Assembly: GCA_012522705.1 (NCBI GenBank)
Contig: JAAYJY010000179.1
Coordinates: forward strand, 1-9,483
From: Syntrophomonadaceae bacterium
Lineage (GTDB): Bacteria > Bacillota > Syntrophomonadia > Syntrophomonadales > Syntrophomonadaceae
DNA: 9,483 nt
Direction of reading: 5' to 3'
The position numbers and the translations under genes are program-made. Under the pieces are notes generated by a model, which made no database searches, was not told the DNA's origin, and saw nothing but the letters and a program-made list of their open reading frames with translations. This document shows, in pieces, positions 1 to 5,934 of this stretch. How positions within the stretch are numbered: position 1 is the first letter of the stretch; every line of letters starts with the position of its first letter.

Positions 1-214
1 CGAAGCCGCAAGCAAAACGGAATACCGGATCGCTCTGCAATCGTCGCACTAAAGCTGCAGTCCCGGTAATGTTCTCGATCCGAGCGGCTAATAAAGCCCT
101 TGATTTTGCTTCAAAGCTGAAGCCTTTAGCGCGAAGACCCAGGAAGACATGGGAGGTTTGCCGCCAGGAGTTGATGTGGAATCCCATTGGCCGATCATAG
201 CGATCACGCGCGGC
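1..214 (-). mobile_element. Transposase, N-terminal part, cut by the left window edge
   Basis: The minus strand is open from 214 to the window edge, about 71 codons. It encodes peptides such as MGFHINSWRQTSHVFLGLRA and LVRRLQSDPVFRFACGF. This pattern, a Leu-rich segment ending in 'DPVFRFACGF', resembles the N-terminal DUF772-like region of IS4/IS5/IS1182-type transposases; the assignment is from memory of the family. A TAA at 217-215 lies in frame just upstream. An ATG at 187 and another at 232, before the stop, are possible starts, so the 5' end may be damaged. The catalytic DDE domain would lie outside the window, so it cannot be said whether the element is intact. Confidence 0.45.
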
Positions 215-357
215 TTAATGGAGTATGCCCATCAGCGCCGGAATCACTCTAGAAGTGTGATAATCAAGAGAGAACCGCTTCGTTAATAAAATGAAATACT
301 GTGATTTTAAGAGCTATTGGATGAAAAAGAAAGTTTATTAAGGGAGGTACATTTATT

Positions 358-645
358 GTGGCAAAACAACTCCTCTCTGGAAGGTTGACCAGCAAAGGGC
401 AACTGACTATTCCAGTAGAACTGAGAAACCTATTGAATCTTAATGAAGGAGATAGACTGGCTTTTGTCCTGGATGAGAATGAGAAGATCATTGAAGTCCA
501 ACCGAAGACCAAGAAGTCAATTCGTGGAGTAATGGGTGCTCTAAAGTCTACCACCGAAGTCAATATAGATGAAGCAATTGAATCAGCCAGGGTAGAGCGG
601 GCGAAGGACCTTAAAAAGAGGTCGATGGAGTTAAAAGATGAATAA
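358..645 (+). CDS. vapB: AbrB/MazE-type antitoxin of a PIN toxin-antitoxin pair
   Basis: A 95-residue DNA-binding antitoxin. Residues about 8-50 form a swapped-hairpin SpoVT-AbrB domain with the typical core 'LTSKGQLTIPVELRNLLNL' followed by 'GDRLAFVLDE'. The acidic and basic C-terminal tail (about residues 60-95, with DEAIESARVERAKD) is where such antitoxins usually bind and block their toxin. The start is GTG at 358, chosen because AGGGAGGT lies at 341-348 at good spacing and the AbrB core begins right after it. The gene overlaps the PIN toxin gene by 8 bp, so the two are translationally coupled. By analogy with the family it should neutralise the toxin and, with it, repress its own operon. 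No operator could be identified with confidence in 246-357. Confidence 0.88.
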   Translation: MAKQLLSGRLTSKGQLTIPVELRNLLNLNEGDRLAFVLDENEKIIEVQPKTKKSIRGVMGALKSTTEVNIDEAIESARVERAKDLKKRSMELKDE

Positions 646-1048
646 GGAAATGATAGTCGATACCAATATTCTCATCCGTTTGTTTACCAAGGATGATGAT
701 GCTCAGATGGAGCAATTGGTTCAGCTTACGGAACGGGGTGACATTACATTTCGTGTTCTGTCGCTTGTCTTGATAGAAGCTTATTGGGTCTTACGCAAGG
801 CCTATAATTTTGATAAACAAACGATTTTGCGGGTCTTCGAGGACTTCATCGAAGCTGATGGAGTTGAGCTCGATGAAGAAGGTTTGCTACAACAAGTCCT
901 GGCTCGTTTCCGAAGGGTAAATGTTGATTTAATCGATGTTTACTTAGCTGAACAATCGAGGAACTTGAGGTTATCGGTATTAACCTGGAATGCCAGGGAT
1001 TTTAGAAAGCTGGAATGTGAATTTTACCGGCTCCAAGATCTAATATAA
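638..1048 (+). CDS. vapC: PIN-domain ribonuclease toxin (VapC type)
   Basis: A 136-residue PIN-domain protein, a normal length for VapC toxins, which cleave RNA with Mg2+ or Mn2+. The N-terminal motif VDTNILIRLF carries the first metal-binding Asp (D8). Glu47 (in LIEAYWVL) is the second acid. D97 and D100 in NVDLIDVYLAEQ supply the third, and D121 in TWNARDFRKL the last, so the active site looks complete. The ATG at 638 overlaps the antitoxin stop, with GGAG at 627-630 as ribosome binding site. It is the toxin half of a two-gene operon that ends at the hairpin terminator at 1084-1122. Codon use matches the antitoxin and is visibly less GC-rich than the neighbouring cydB. Confidence 0.88.
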   Translation: MNKEMIVDTNILIRLFTKDDDAQMEQLVQLTERGDITFRVLSLVLIEAYWVLRKAYNFDKQTILRVFEDFIEADGVELDEEGLLQQVLARFRRVNVDLIDVYLAEQSRNLRLSVLTWNARDFRKLECEFYRLQDLI

Positions 1049-1083
1049 GGTGCAGCCGGGCTCAGAGTTGCAAGGCAAGGAAT

Positions 1084-1122
1084 CAGGGGGCAGCTATGGA
1101 ACCGTGCCCCCTGCTGATTTTT
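1084..1122 (+). terminator. Rho-independent terminator of the toxin-antitoxin operon
   Basis: A perfect 9-bp stem (CAGGGGGCA at 1084-1092 with TGCCCCCTG at 1105-1113) and a 12-nt loop. A short spacer and ATTTTT at 1117-1122 follow. It lies 36 nt after the toxin stop codon. The gap between the stem and the T-run makes it slightly atypical. Confidence 0.6.
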
Positions 1123-1162
1123 GGCAGAGTTCGGGGATTGGGAGCAAGGCAACAGAAACAAG

Positions 1163-1203
1163 CCCCTTGCTTGATTGGTCGGGGATGACATGCTCTCTGA
1201 CGA
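1163..1203. repeat. Repeat copy A, matching the leader of the ferritin-like gene
   Basis: A 41-bp segment just downstream of cydB that matches 3258-3298 at 35 of 41 positions without gaps and in the same orientation. The second copy is the transcribed leader of the ferritin-like gene. Copy A has no -10 box at the equivalent place and no start codon after its degenerate Shine-Dalgarno segment, so it looks like a non-functional duplicate. A short GATCAA/TTGATC inverted repeat (1202-1220) lies between it and the cydB stop. Confidence 0.75.
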
Positions 1204-1223
1204 TCAAGGGGACGTTGATCACC

Positions 1224-2198
1224 CTAGAATCGAGGCCGGGCAGAGCGGCGTTTCCAAGCTGTCAGGCCGATCACCAGCAGGGCCAGCACTATCAGACCGA
1301 AAGTACGGTTGCCGGTATTCACGCTTACGTTGTGGATAGTCAGACTAAAGGACGGGTCAAGGCTGGACACCATCAGCCGGGGATACAAAGCAGCCCACAG
1401 GGCGCCTATGCCGATGAAAATGGTGGCGCCGTTGCAGGTAAAAGCGCGGCGGTTATAGGATTGTCCCAGCAGGTAAGAAGAAAGCACTATACTCAGCAAG
1501 GCTATCAGAAACAGCATCGAAACCCAGAAACGGGTGAAGATATCGGTACCATAGACGGCGGTCACGGTAGCTATCCCCGCCAGCACCAGGGCGATGCGTC
1601 CCCACAAGAAAGCCCGCTGATAGGCGTAACGCCATAAGGGCTCGGCCAAATTGGAGGTCAAATGGACCGCGCCATGGTAGACGCAGAAAGCCGCCGCCAG
1701 CAGGCTGGCGGTGATCGCCGGAGCCGATAGGAGATCGCCCCGGCTGCCGCTGTAGTTGGATTGCCCGTCAATGGGCAGCCCGGCGATCAGATTGGCCAGC
1801 ACCAGGCCCAACACAGCCCGTAGCAACAGACTGCACAGGAAGAGCAGGTATTTGCAGGCTGTCAACAGAGGCCCGGGGCCGATGCTGCGCATAATATTCA
1901 CCGCCGCCGCCCGCACCAGCAAGAGGACCAGAAACGTCCATAGAATGTTACCAAAGGCCGCCCCCAACAGCTGCCACCAACCGGGAAAGGCATACCAGAT
2001 CCCGGCGCCGGCCGCCAGCAACCATATTTCCTCCAGACCCAAAACCGGTCCGATGGTGCGGATCACCTGCCACTGTCCTTCCGCATCGGCGCCGATCCCC
2101 CCTACCAGCACGCCCACTCCGAACTGGTGCGCCGACTGGTACAAGTAGCCCGCCAAAGTAATTCCGATCAGGATAAACCAAAGCCCGTTGATGCCCAA
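1224..2198 (-). CDS. cydB: Cytochrome bd oxidase subunit II (CydB-like), divergent, without adjacent cydA
   Basis: A 324-residue polytopic membrane protein, close to the usual CydB length of about 340. CydB hallmarks are the N-terminal helix ending in QFGVGVL (about residues 25-31), RTIGPV at 47-52 followed by IWLLAAGAGIWYAFPGWW, and the late motif YPRLMVSSLDPSFSLTIHN. In the family CydB pairs with the haem-bearing CydA to oxidise quinol and reduce O2 to water. The start is taken as TTG at 2198, because AAGGAGG at 2213-2207 lies 8 nt upstream and the first membrane helix begins at once; a TTG at 2231 is open but has no site. Odd points: the usual GFD-x-GVG motif reads AHQFGVG and the usual WDGN motif reads LGLE, so two normally conserved Asp residues are missing. 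No cydA is present on either side. It may work with a distant CydA or be a CydB paralogue with another role. Confidence 0.85.
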   Translation of the reverse strand: MGINGLWFILIGITLAGYLYQSAHQFGVGVLVGGIGADAEGQWQVIRTIGPVLGLEEIWLLAAGAGIWYAFPGWWQLLGAAFGNILWTFLVLLLVRAAAVNIMRSIGPGPLLTACKYLLFLCSLLLRAVLGLVLANLIAGLPIDGQSNYSGSRGDLLSAPAITASLLAAAFCVYHGAVHLTSNLAEPLWRYAYQRAFLWGRIALVLAGIATVTAVYGTDIFTRFWVSMLFLIALLSIVLSSYLLGQSYNRRAFTCNGATIFIGIGALWAALYPRLMVSSLDPSFSLTIHNVSVNTGNRTFGLIVLALLVIGLTAWKRRSARPRF

Positions 2199-2213
2199 TT
2201 GAGAACCCTCCTT
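2199..2213 (-). promoter_or_regulatory. Ribosome binding site that fixes the TTG start of cydB
   Basis: AAGGAGG on the minus strand at 2213-2207 followed by an 8-nt spacer and TTG at 2198. This is the only strong site near the 5' end of cydB. Confidence 0.75.
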
Positions 2214-2341
2214 GACCCTTGTCCGTGCCAACAGTGCCAGCCGTAATCAGCCGTGCCTTCGCCGTTCCTTCAGGGGTCCAAATATATGTACATTTTAACA
2301 GATGCTCTTTACCATTAAAAGAAAGCCGGTCAGCCGGGGGA

Positions 2342-2543
2342 CAGGTTCTCACCGGGGATGCGATTGGGCTTGCGGCATGCTTCCACGGTTCTGCAAGCCC
2401 AGGTGGTTTAGCGGGGAAAAGCGATTCTTGATCGGGAACCGTTATAACACCAGGGATTTTTCCTGAAGGTATTGAAAGGGTATGCCCGCCTGAATGAAGA
2501 ACGGCCCCAATCCTGGAAAAGATTGAGGAAAGGGGGGCCATCT
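2342..2543 (+). pseudogene. mntA: Decayed MntA-like nucleotidyltransferase antitoxin
   Basis: From 2342 the plus strand reads QVLTGDAIGLAACFHGSASP and then GGLAGKSDS before a TGA at 2429. This fits the minimal nucleotidyltransferase signature (L-F-GS-x-x-x-G, then SD-x-D), with GS at 2387-2392 and SD at 2420-2425. Skipping T2426 restores SDLD. After a stop at 2445 an open stretch (2448-2543) reads HQGFFLKVLKGYARLNEERP, like a later MntA segment, and runs into the hepT start codon. Roughly half the expected protein between these pieces is gone, so it cannot be functional. MntA normally AMPylates and silences HepT. The call rests on short motifs plus position directly upstream of hepT, so it is less certain than the hepT call. 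Confidence 0.45.
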
Positions 2544-2658
2544 ATGCTCGATGATATCAGTCTTAACAAAGCTCAGATAATTGAACGTGCATACAGCGCG
2601 TAGAGGAAGAGTATGGAGATGATCCTGCCAATCTCTGCATAATCTTACTGAAAAAGCC
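2544..2658 (+). pseudogene. hepT: Frameshifted, truncated HepT (DUF86) toxin remnant
   Basis: ATG at 2544, preceded by AGGAAAGGGGGG, starts MLDDISLNKAQIIER. At 2587/2588 a one-base loss shifts the frame; continuing in the next frame gives CIQRVEEEYGDDPANL, which fits directly onto a typical HepT N-terminus. A second shift near 2636 leads to HNLTEKA, where HepT proteins carry the 'NYTKQD'-like segment. The rest, including the RxxxxxxH catalytic region, is absent: the coding match ends where a GGGGACGG hairpin begins at 2661. HepT is the ribonuclease toxin of the MntA-HepT system. With two frameshifts and most of its C-terminus missing this copy is dead. Confidence 0.72.
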
Positions 2659-2660
2659 GT

Positions 2661-2708
2661 GGGGACGGGTTTTTAGCTTCCCTGAAGGAAAGAAAAGAAA
2701 CCGTCCCC
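2661..2708. repeat. Long imperfect hairpin with GGGGACGG ends
   Basis: The ends GGGGACGG (2661-2668) and CCGTCCCC (2701-2708) are perfect complements. The inner parts, pyrimidine-rich on the left and purine-rich on the right, pair nearly all the way to a small loop near 2683-2686, giving arms of about 22 nt. It sits at the break point of the hepT remnant, 60 nt beyond the 3' end of the ferritin-like gene. It may be a REP- or MITE-like element. It could also serve as a transcription stop for the minus-strand gene, but no clean T-run follows on that strand. Confidence 0.65.
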
Positions 2709-2767
2709 TCTGCTTACACATCAATTCCCTGGCGTTGGTGGAAAAGCATAGGGCCGAATCCTTGCTT

Positions 2768-3247
2768 CTATTGGAACAAAGCGGCTATCTTGCGGATATG
2801 TTTCTTTTCCTCCTCGATCAATTGTTCGATCAGCTCGGCTCCGGCTTTATTGGCCACATTTTTGAACTCCTGGAAGATGCCGATGGAATCCTTTTCGAAC
2901 CGCATGGCAAACTGGAGAATGTCCCGATCGTCTTTTATCGCCTTCACCAAATCCTCTGCTTCGGATATTTTAAAAATATGACTGTTGATCAAGGATTTTA
3001 CGTAGTCACCGTATTCTCCTAAATAGCTTTCGTTGGGGACAAAATAATAGTTCAATTGCTCGCCCAGTTTGCGGAAAGCCTCCAAATGTTTCGTTTCTTC
3101 TGCCGCCAAATAGATCAGCATCTCTTTTAATGCAGCGCTCTCCGCATAGGGCAGGGCTTTTTCATAAAAAAGCTTACCCGACCCCTCCATCTGCAGCGCT
3201 ATCTCCAGAATCTCTTCACCGCTGAAGCGTGATATACTCCATCCCAT
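2768..3247 (-). CDS. Ferritin-like diiron protein (rubrerythrin erythrin domain only)
   Basis: A 159-residue, all-helical ferritin-like protein of the rubrerythrin superfamily. Likely diiron ligands are present on all four helices: E21 (ALQMEGSGKLFYEKA), E51 and H54 (AAEETKHLEAF), E118 (RFEKDSIGIF) and E147 with H150 (EEEKKHIRK). There is no C-terminal rubredoxin domain, so electrons would have to come from a separate donor. Such proteins usually reduce peroxide or handle iron in anaerobes. The start is ATG at 3247, with AAGGAGG at 3263-3257 and a 9-nt spacer; a longer open frame to 3313 would cross the promoter and is rejected. It is a single-gene unit with an extended -10 promoter at 3307-3299. 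Its leader is repeated at 1163-1203. Confidence 0.85.
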   Translation of the reverse strand: MGWSISRFSGEEILEIALQMEGSGKLFYEKALPYAESAALKEMLIYLAAEETKHLEAFRKLGEQLNYYFVPNESYLGEYGDYVKSLINSHIFKISEAEDLVKAIKDDRDILQFAMRFEKDSIGIFQEFKNVANKAGAELIEQLIEEEKKHIRKIAALFQ

Positions 3248-3257
3248 ATATATTGGC

Positions 3258-3298
3258 CTCCTTCTTTGATTAGTGGGGGATGACATTCTCTCTGACGA
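3258..3298. repeat. Repeat copy B: leader of the ferritin-like gene
   Basis: This 41-bp segment spans from just after the -10 box to the Shine-Dalgarno of the ferritin-like gene on the minus strand. It matches 1163-1203 at 35 of 41 positions. The longest identical runs are GGGGATGACAT and CTCTCTGACGA (plus-strand sense), separated by one mismatch. Confidence 0.75.
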
Positions 3299-3307
3299 AT
3301 TATACCA
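3299..3307 (-). promoter_or_regulatory. Extended -10 promoter of the ferritin-like gene
   Basis: The minus strand reads TGGTATAAT at 3307-3299, a perfect extended -10 element (TGn TATAAT). There is no good -35 hexamer at 16-18 nt, as is common with extended -10 promoters. Transcription would start near 3292, giving a leader of about 45 nt that is almost exactly repeat copy B. Confidence 0.65.
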
Positions 3308-3360
3308 TGACACACTGGGTATGCGATTACACGCGAGGTATTATGTGCGCTCCTGGGTGC

Positions 3361-3395
3361 TTTAAAATACTGATACCCGCCCGGAGGCGGGTATC
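3361..3395 (-). terminator. Terminator-like hairpin downstream of the SLH gene
   Basis: A perfect 10-bp stem, GATACCCGCC (3372-3381) with GGCGGGTATC (3386-3395), and a 4-nt loop. On the minus strand it is followed by AGTATTTTAAA, a weak U-tract. It lies 115 nt after the SLH stop codon and just upstream of the ferritin-like promoter, where a stop between the two units would be expected. Confidence 0.55.
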
Positions 3396-3447
3396 GCAAG
3401 AGGTCAGAAGAGTATATGGCTCGCCTTGCTTCCCAGTCCTTTTTACG

Positions 3448-3485
3448 GTCTGCCCGGAAGCCTATTTCGATAGGTATCGGGAGAC
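3448..3485. other. Structured hairpin with UUCG-type loop, function unknown
   Basis: Nested complementary segments on the plus strand: GTCT (3448-3451) with AGAC (3482-3485), CCCG (3453-3456) with CGGG (3478-3481), and CCTAT (3461-3465) with ATAGG (3470-3474) closing on TTCG. An internal loop separates the last two stems. It lies in the 3' untranslated stretch of the SLH gene. No T-run follows it on either strand, so it is not an ordinary terminator. I do not recognise it as a known RNA family. Confidence 0.5.
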
Positions 3486-3509
3486 GGTGGGGCCTAGCCC
3501 TTGTTTTCC

Positions 3510-4166
3510 TTATTGGGCGGAAAGATTCATCAATACCGTGGCCAACTGGGCCCTGGTCATGCGGCCCGCCGGATCAATGGTGGAAGCCGAGGTGCCGGCG
3601 ATGATGCCGGCTCCGCAGGCCCACTGGAAAGCTGAGTAGCCTTGGTCCTGAGCTATGCCGAAGACATCTGTATAGGATAGGATGTTGGTGCTCTCGCCGG
3701 CAGTCGGGTTGATGCCGTAGAGCACGGCGTAGTCGTACAGAAGTATCACCATTTCTTCCCGTGACATTATCTCATTGGCCCCCAGTGAGGTGGCCCCTTC
3801 ATCCGGAATCAGCCCCGACCCGCAAGCCCACTGAAATGCGGCATGGGCGCCCTCCCTGATATCAAAGGCATCATCATAGGACAAGATGTTGGTGTCCAAA
3901 CCGACCGATACATCGCAGCCCTTCATCTCTGAGTATTTGTGCAATGCGGTTATGACCATGGTCCGGTCGATAGCCGTCGCAGGCTCGAAAACGGTATCCG
4001 TCACGCCCGGCACCAGTCCGTTGGTGGTTACATACTCCACTCCCCGGGAGAACCAATCATTTTCCCCCACATCGTCAAATCCACTGGCGGCACATGCTCT
4101 CCCGCCGATAAAGCAAAATGCCAGACAGACTGCGGTTATAAGGCAAATCTTTCTTTTCATCTTCAT
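3510..4166 (-). CDS. Exported protein made of three SLH domains
   Basis: A 218-residue secreted protein. Residues 1-27 form a signal peptide: MKMKRK, a hydrophobic core ICLITAVCLAFCFIGG, then an ACAA cleavage region. Three S-layer homology repeats follow, at about 30-80 (FDDVGENDWFSRGVEYVTTN), 97-147 and 163-214; repeats 2 and 3 share AFQWACGxGLI/II. SLH triplets bind pyruvylated cell-wall polymers and anchor proteins to the surface. This one has no other domain, so it may be a small wall-coat protein or adaptor. The start is ATG at 4166, with GGGAG about 9 nt upstream; an in-frame extension to 4202 would precede the signal peptide with Arg-rich residues and is rejected. It lies 57 nt after the anti-sigma gene and is probably the last gene of that operon. 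Confidence 0.88.
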   Translation of the reverse strand: MKMKRKICLITAVCLAFCFIGGRACAASGFDDVGENDWFSRGVEYVTTNGLVPGVTDTVFEPATAIDRTMVITALHKYSEMKGCDVSVGLDTNILSYDDAFDIREGAHAAFQWACGSGLIPDEGATSLGANEIMSREEMVILLYDYAVLYGINPTAGESTNILSYTDVFGIAQDQGYSAFQWACGAGIIAGTSASTIDPAGRMTRAQLATVLMNLSAQ

Positions 4167-4223
4167 CGCTTCTCGCTCCCTTCTGCTCCTGCGTCTCTGC
4201 ATCCATGCATCCCTGGCTTGTAT

Positions 4224-5099
4224 CTATTTTATATAAGTATTGCTGACCAGGCTACCCTGGATAACCGCGGTGGGAATAGTAAATTCCACGATGCCCATAC
4301 TTCCCGGGGCGACTGCATATTCATCAAAGACGATGACCAGCTGGGAATCGGCAGTGATATAGAAGGTCTGCTCAGGGGCGATCTTATCAAATCCTCCTCC
4401 CACCGTTCCGTCCCCAGCGATGAAAAACATTATACCTTCCGATTTATTGGTCTTCGCCTGCATCTGCGCCTTGATATTATCGCTTATGACATCAATATAG
4501 CTGTCGTCTTTAAACAAGCTGGGCAAGGTTATGATGATTTGATTTTTCAAGTCTATGTTGTCGTATCTTACCGACTCCGCCCCCGAGGCGGCGATTTCCG
4601 TTTTTACCTCTTCTACCACCAGGATATCTGCGGTATGGGTTTTGACCTTATAGTCAGTGAACAGAGCCAGGTTCATGGGACTCAACTCATCTTCACCGGT
4701 ACGCGCCAGGAATTCCTCATACAAAGCAGTATTGCGCTGCAAATATTTCTCGTTGAGGGATTTCTCCAGTTGGCTGTCGGGCAGCCCCTCTATCTGCGGC
4801 ACCTTTATGTTGACATCCCGATTGTCGCTCTGATAGGCCAGCTCCTTTATGGTGACTATCCGCACCAGCTCTTTAAGCACCGGAATTTTGGACATGGCGC
4901 TGGCCGTCACCGGGCTTAGATTGACCGCGCCCACAAATAGGAGGACTGCGGCTGCTACCGCTGCGGTGAACTTGATAAGCTTCCTTTCACGGTTGCGGCA
5001 GCTTTCAAATTCGTTGATCGTTTTGCGGACCATAAACTCCACCTCCTCTGGAATTTCGATGTTTTTATATTCATTGATCAAGGGTTGCAACCGTTCCAT
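4224..5099 (-). CDS. RsiV-like anti-sigma factor (DUF3298 family)
   Basis: A 291-residue membrane anti-sigma factor. Residues 1-41 are the cytoplasmic part that would hold the sigma factor (ERLQPLINEYKNIEIPEEVE). One membrane helix spans about 42-60 (IKFTAAVAAAVLLFVGAVN). The rest is extracellular and ends in the DUF3298 signature FDEYAVAPGSMGIVEFTIP. In Bacillus subtilis RsiV this outer part binds lysozyme, which leads to cleavage by signal peptidase and then a site-2 protease, freeing SigV. Here A66-S67-A68 just after the helix looks like a signal peptidase site. The ligand of this protein is unknown. The start is ATG at 5099 with GGGAGGG 8 nt upstream, 24 nt after the sigma gene, so the two are co-transcribed. 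Confidence 0.82.
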   Translation of the reverse strand: MERLQPLINEYKNIEIPEEVEFMVRKTINEFESCRNRERKLIKFTAAVAAAVLLFVGAVNLSPVTASAMSKIPVLKELVRIVTIKELAYQSDNRDVNIKVPQIEGLPDSQLEKSLNEKYLQRNTALYEEFLARTGEDELSPMNLALFTDYKVKTHTADILVVEEVKTEIAASGAESVRYDNIDLKNQIIITLPSLFKDDSYIDVISDNIKAQMQAKTNKSEGIMFFIAGDGTVGGGFDKIAPEQTFYITADSQLVIVFDEYAVAPGSMGIVEFTIPTAVIQGSLVSNTYIK

Positions 5100-5123
5100 A
5101 AATACTGCCCTCCCTTCTCCTTC

Positions 5124-5627
5124 TTAATCCGATTGAGTCTTTGCGGTCTCATCCAGTTCCAATCTTAACTTCTTTAGAGATGAATAGAGCCTGGTTTTTA
5201 CCGTACTTAGATTTTCGTCCATGATGTCAGCTATCTCTCTCAGTTCCAAGTCTTCATAGAAACGCAGCACGATGATAGTCCTGTTTACGGTGGAAAGCTT
5301 ATTGACCGTATCCTGTAAATCCAGATCCGGATAGGGATCGCTGGCGCAGGATTCCGATTCCAACTGATCGGCCTCCAAATACAGATACTTTTTATTTTTC
5401 CTGATAAAATCAAAAGCCGTGTTCACCACGATTCGATAAAACCAGGCTTTCGCATGGGCTGGTTGCCTGAGCGAGCGCCGGGAACTCAATGCCTTGCAGA
5501 TCGATTCCTGCACGATATCCTGGGCGTCCGCCTGATTATGGACATAGCTGTATGCCAACCGGTATATGGAGTCCCGATTATCCAGGATCAAAGTAGTTAT
5601 GGCGTTGTAGTCCGCGTCTCTGCCCAT
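5124..5627 (-). CDS. ECF-type RNA polymerase sigma factor
   Basis: A 167-residue extracytoplasmic-function sigma factor. Region 2 spans about residues 10-77, with DSIYRLAYSYVHNQADAQDI and VQESICKAL for core binding and -10 recognition, and AWFYRIVVNTAFDFIRK at its end. Region 4 spans about 107-160, with the helix-turn-helix LELREIADIMDENLSTVKTR that reads the -35 element. The start is ATG at 5627 with AGAGG just upstream. It leads an operon with the anti-sigma factor and the SLH protein. ECF factors usually activate their own operon; the 5640-5740 leader is AT-rich, but no ECF-type -35/-10 pair could be picked with confidence. It resembles the SigV/SigW group, though the exact group is not certain from sequence reading alone. 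Confidence 0.88.
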   Translation of the reverse strand: MGRDADYNAITTLILDNRDSIYRLAYSYVHNQADAQDIVQESICKALSSRRSLRQPAHAKAWFYRIVVNTAFDFIRKNKKYLYLEADQLESESCASDPYPDLDLQDTVNKLSTVNRTIIVLRFYEDLELREIADIMDENLSTVKTRLYSSLKKLRLELDETAKTQSD

Positions 5628-5746
5628 CTCGACCTCTTTTCACTGTTAAGAAACATCTATTATGTGCACCTATATTAATGTTCCTAATATTATGACGTTT
5701 TGGTCAATCAAAAAGTTTTAGTTACTTAATCATTATTGCCTTCCGC

Positions 5747-5903
5747 TTAGCCGCGGTGCCGGCGCTGGCGGGAGAGACGCTTGTGCTCGCGGTTATAGGC
5801 CCGCAGCGTATCTGAGTTTCCCATCCGTTCGATGCGGCGTTGCTGGCGGCAGGCGGGGAGCCTTAGCCCGCACGGAAGGGCAGAAGAACTCGGCGCACAA
5901 ATT
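5747..5903 (-). pseudogene. Possible zinc-ribbon gene remnant, 3' end only
   Basis: On the minus strand a frame ending in TAA at 5747 reads LPACRQQRRIERMG and then NSDTLRAYNREHKRLSRQRR, rich in Arg and well structured like a real C-terminus. Just upstream, in the neighbouring frame, is NLCAEFFCPSVRAKAP. Joined by a frameshift near 5860 they resemble a small CxxC zinc-ribbon protein. The 5' part is missing and the perfect GGGGACG palindrome (5935-5971) lies about 30 nt beyond. I do not recognise the protein, and the pattern could be chance in a GC-rich stretch. Confidence 0.3.
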
Positions 5904-5934
5904 CGAACTAAAAGGATTGTACGATATTCGCTGT

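Noticed and set aside
1050..1637. A 195-codon plus-strand open frame
   Set aside because: It covers the toxin-antitoxin terminator and runs antisense through cydB. Its residues are low in hydrophobic order and it has no supported start. It is a shadow of the GC-rich cydB.
1948..2541. A 197-codon minus-strand open frame overlapping the cydB start
   Set aside because: It runs antisense to the mntA remnant and out of frame through the 5' third of cydB. No domain or ribosome binding site supports it.
3939..4919. A 326-codon plus-strand open frame
   Set aside because: It is antisense to both the SLH gene and the anti-sigma gene, each of which has clear domains, signal sequences and ribosome binding sites.
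5640..5740. An ECF-type autoregulated promoter before the sigma factor
   Set aside because: The stretch is AT-rich and contains GGAACA and CGTC fragments, but no -35/-10 pair has acceptable spacing, so no promoter is called.
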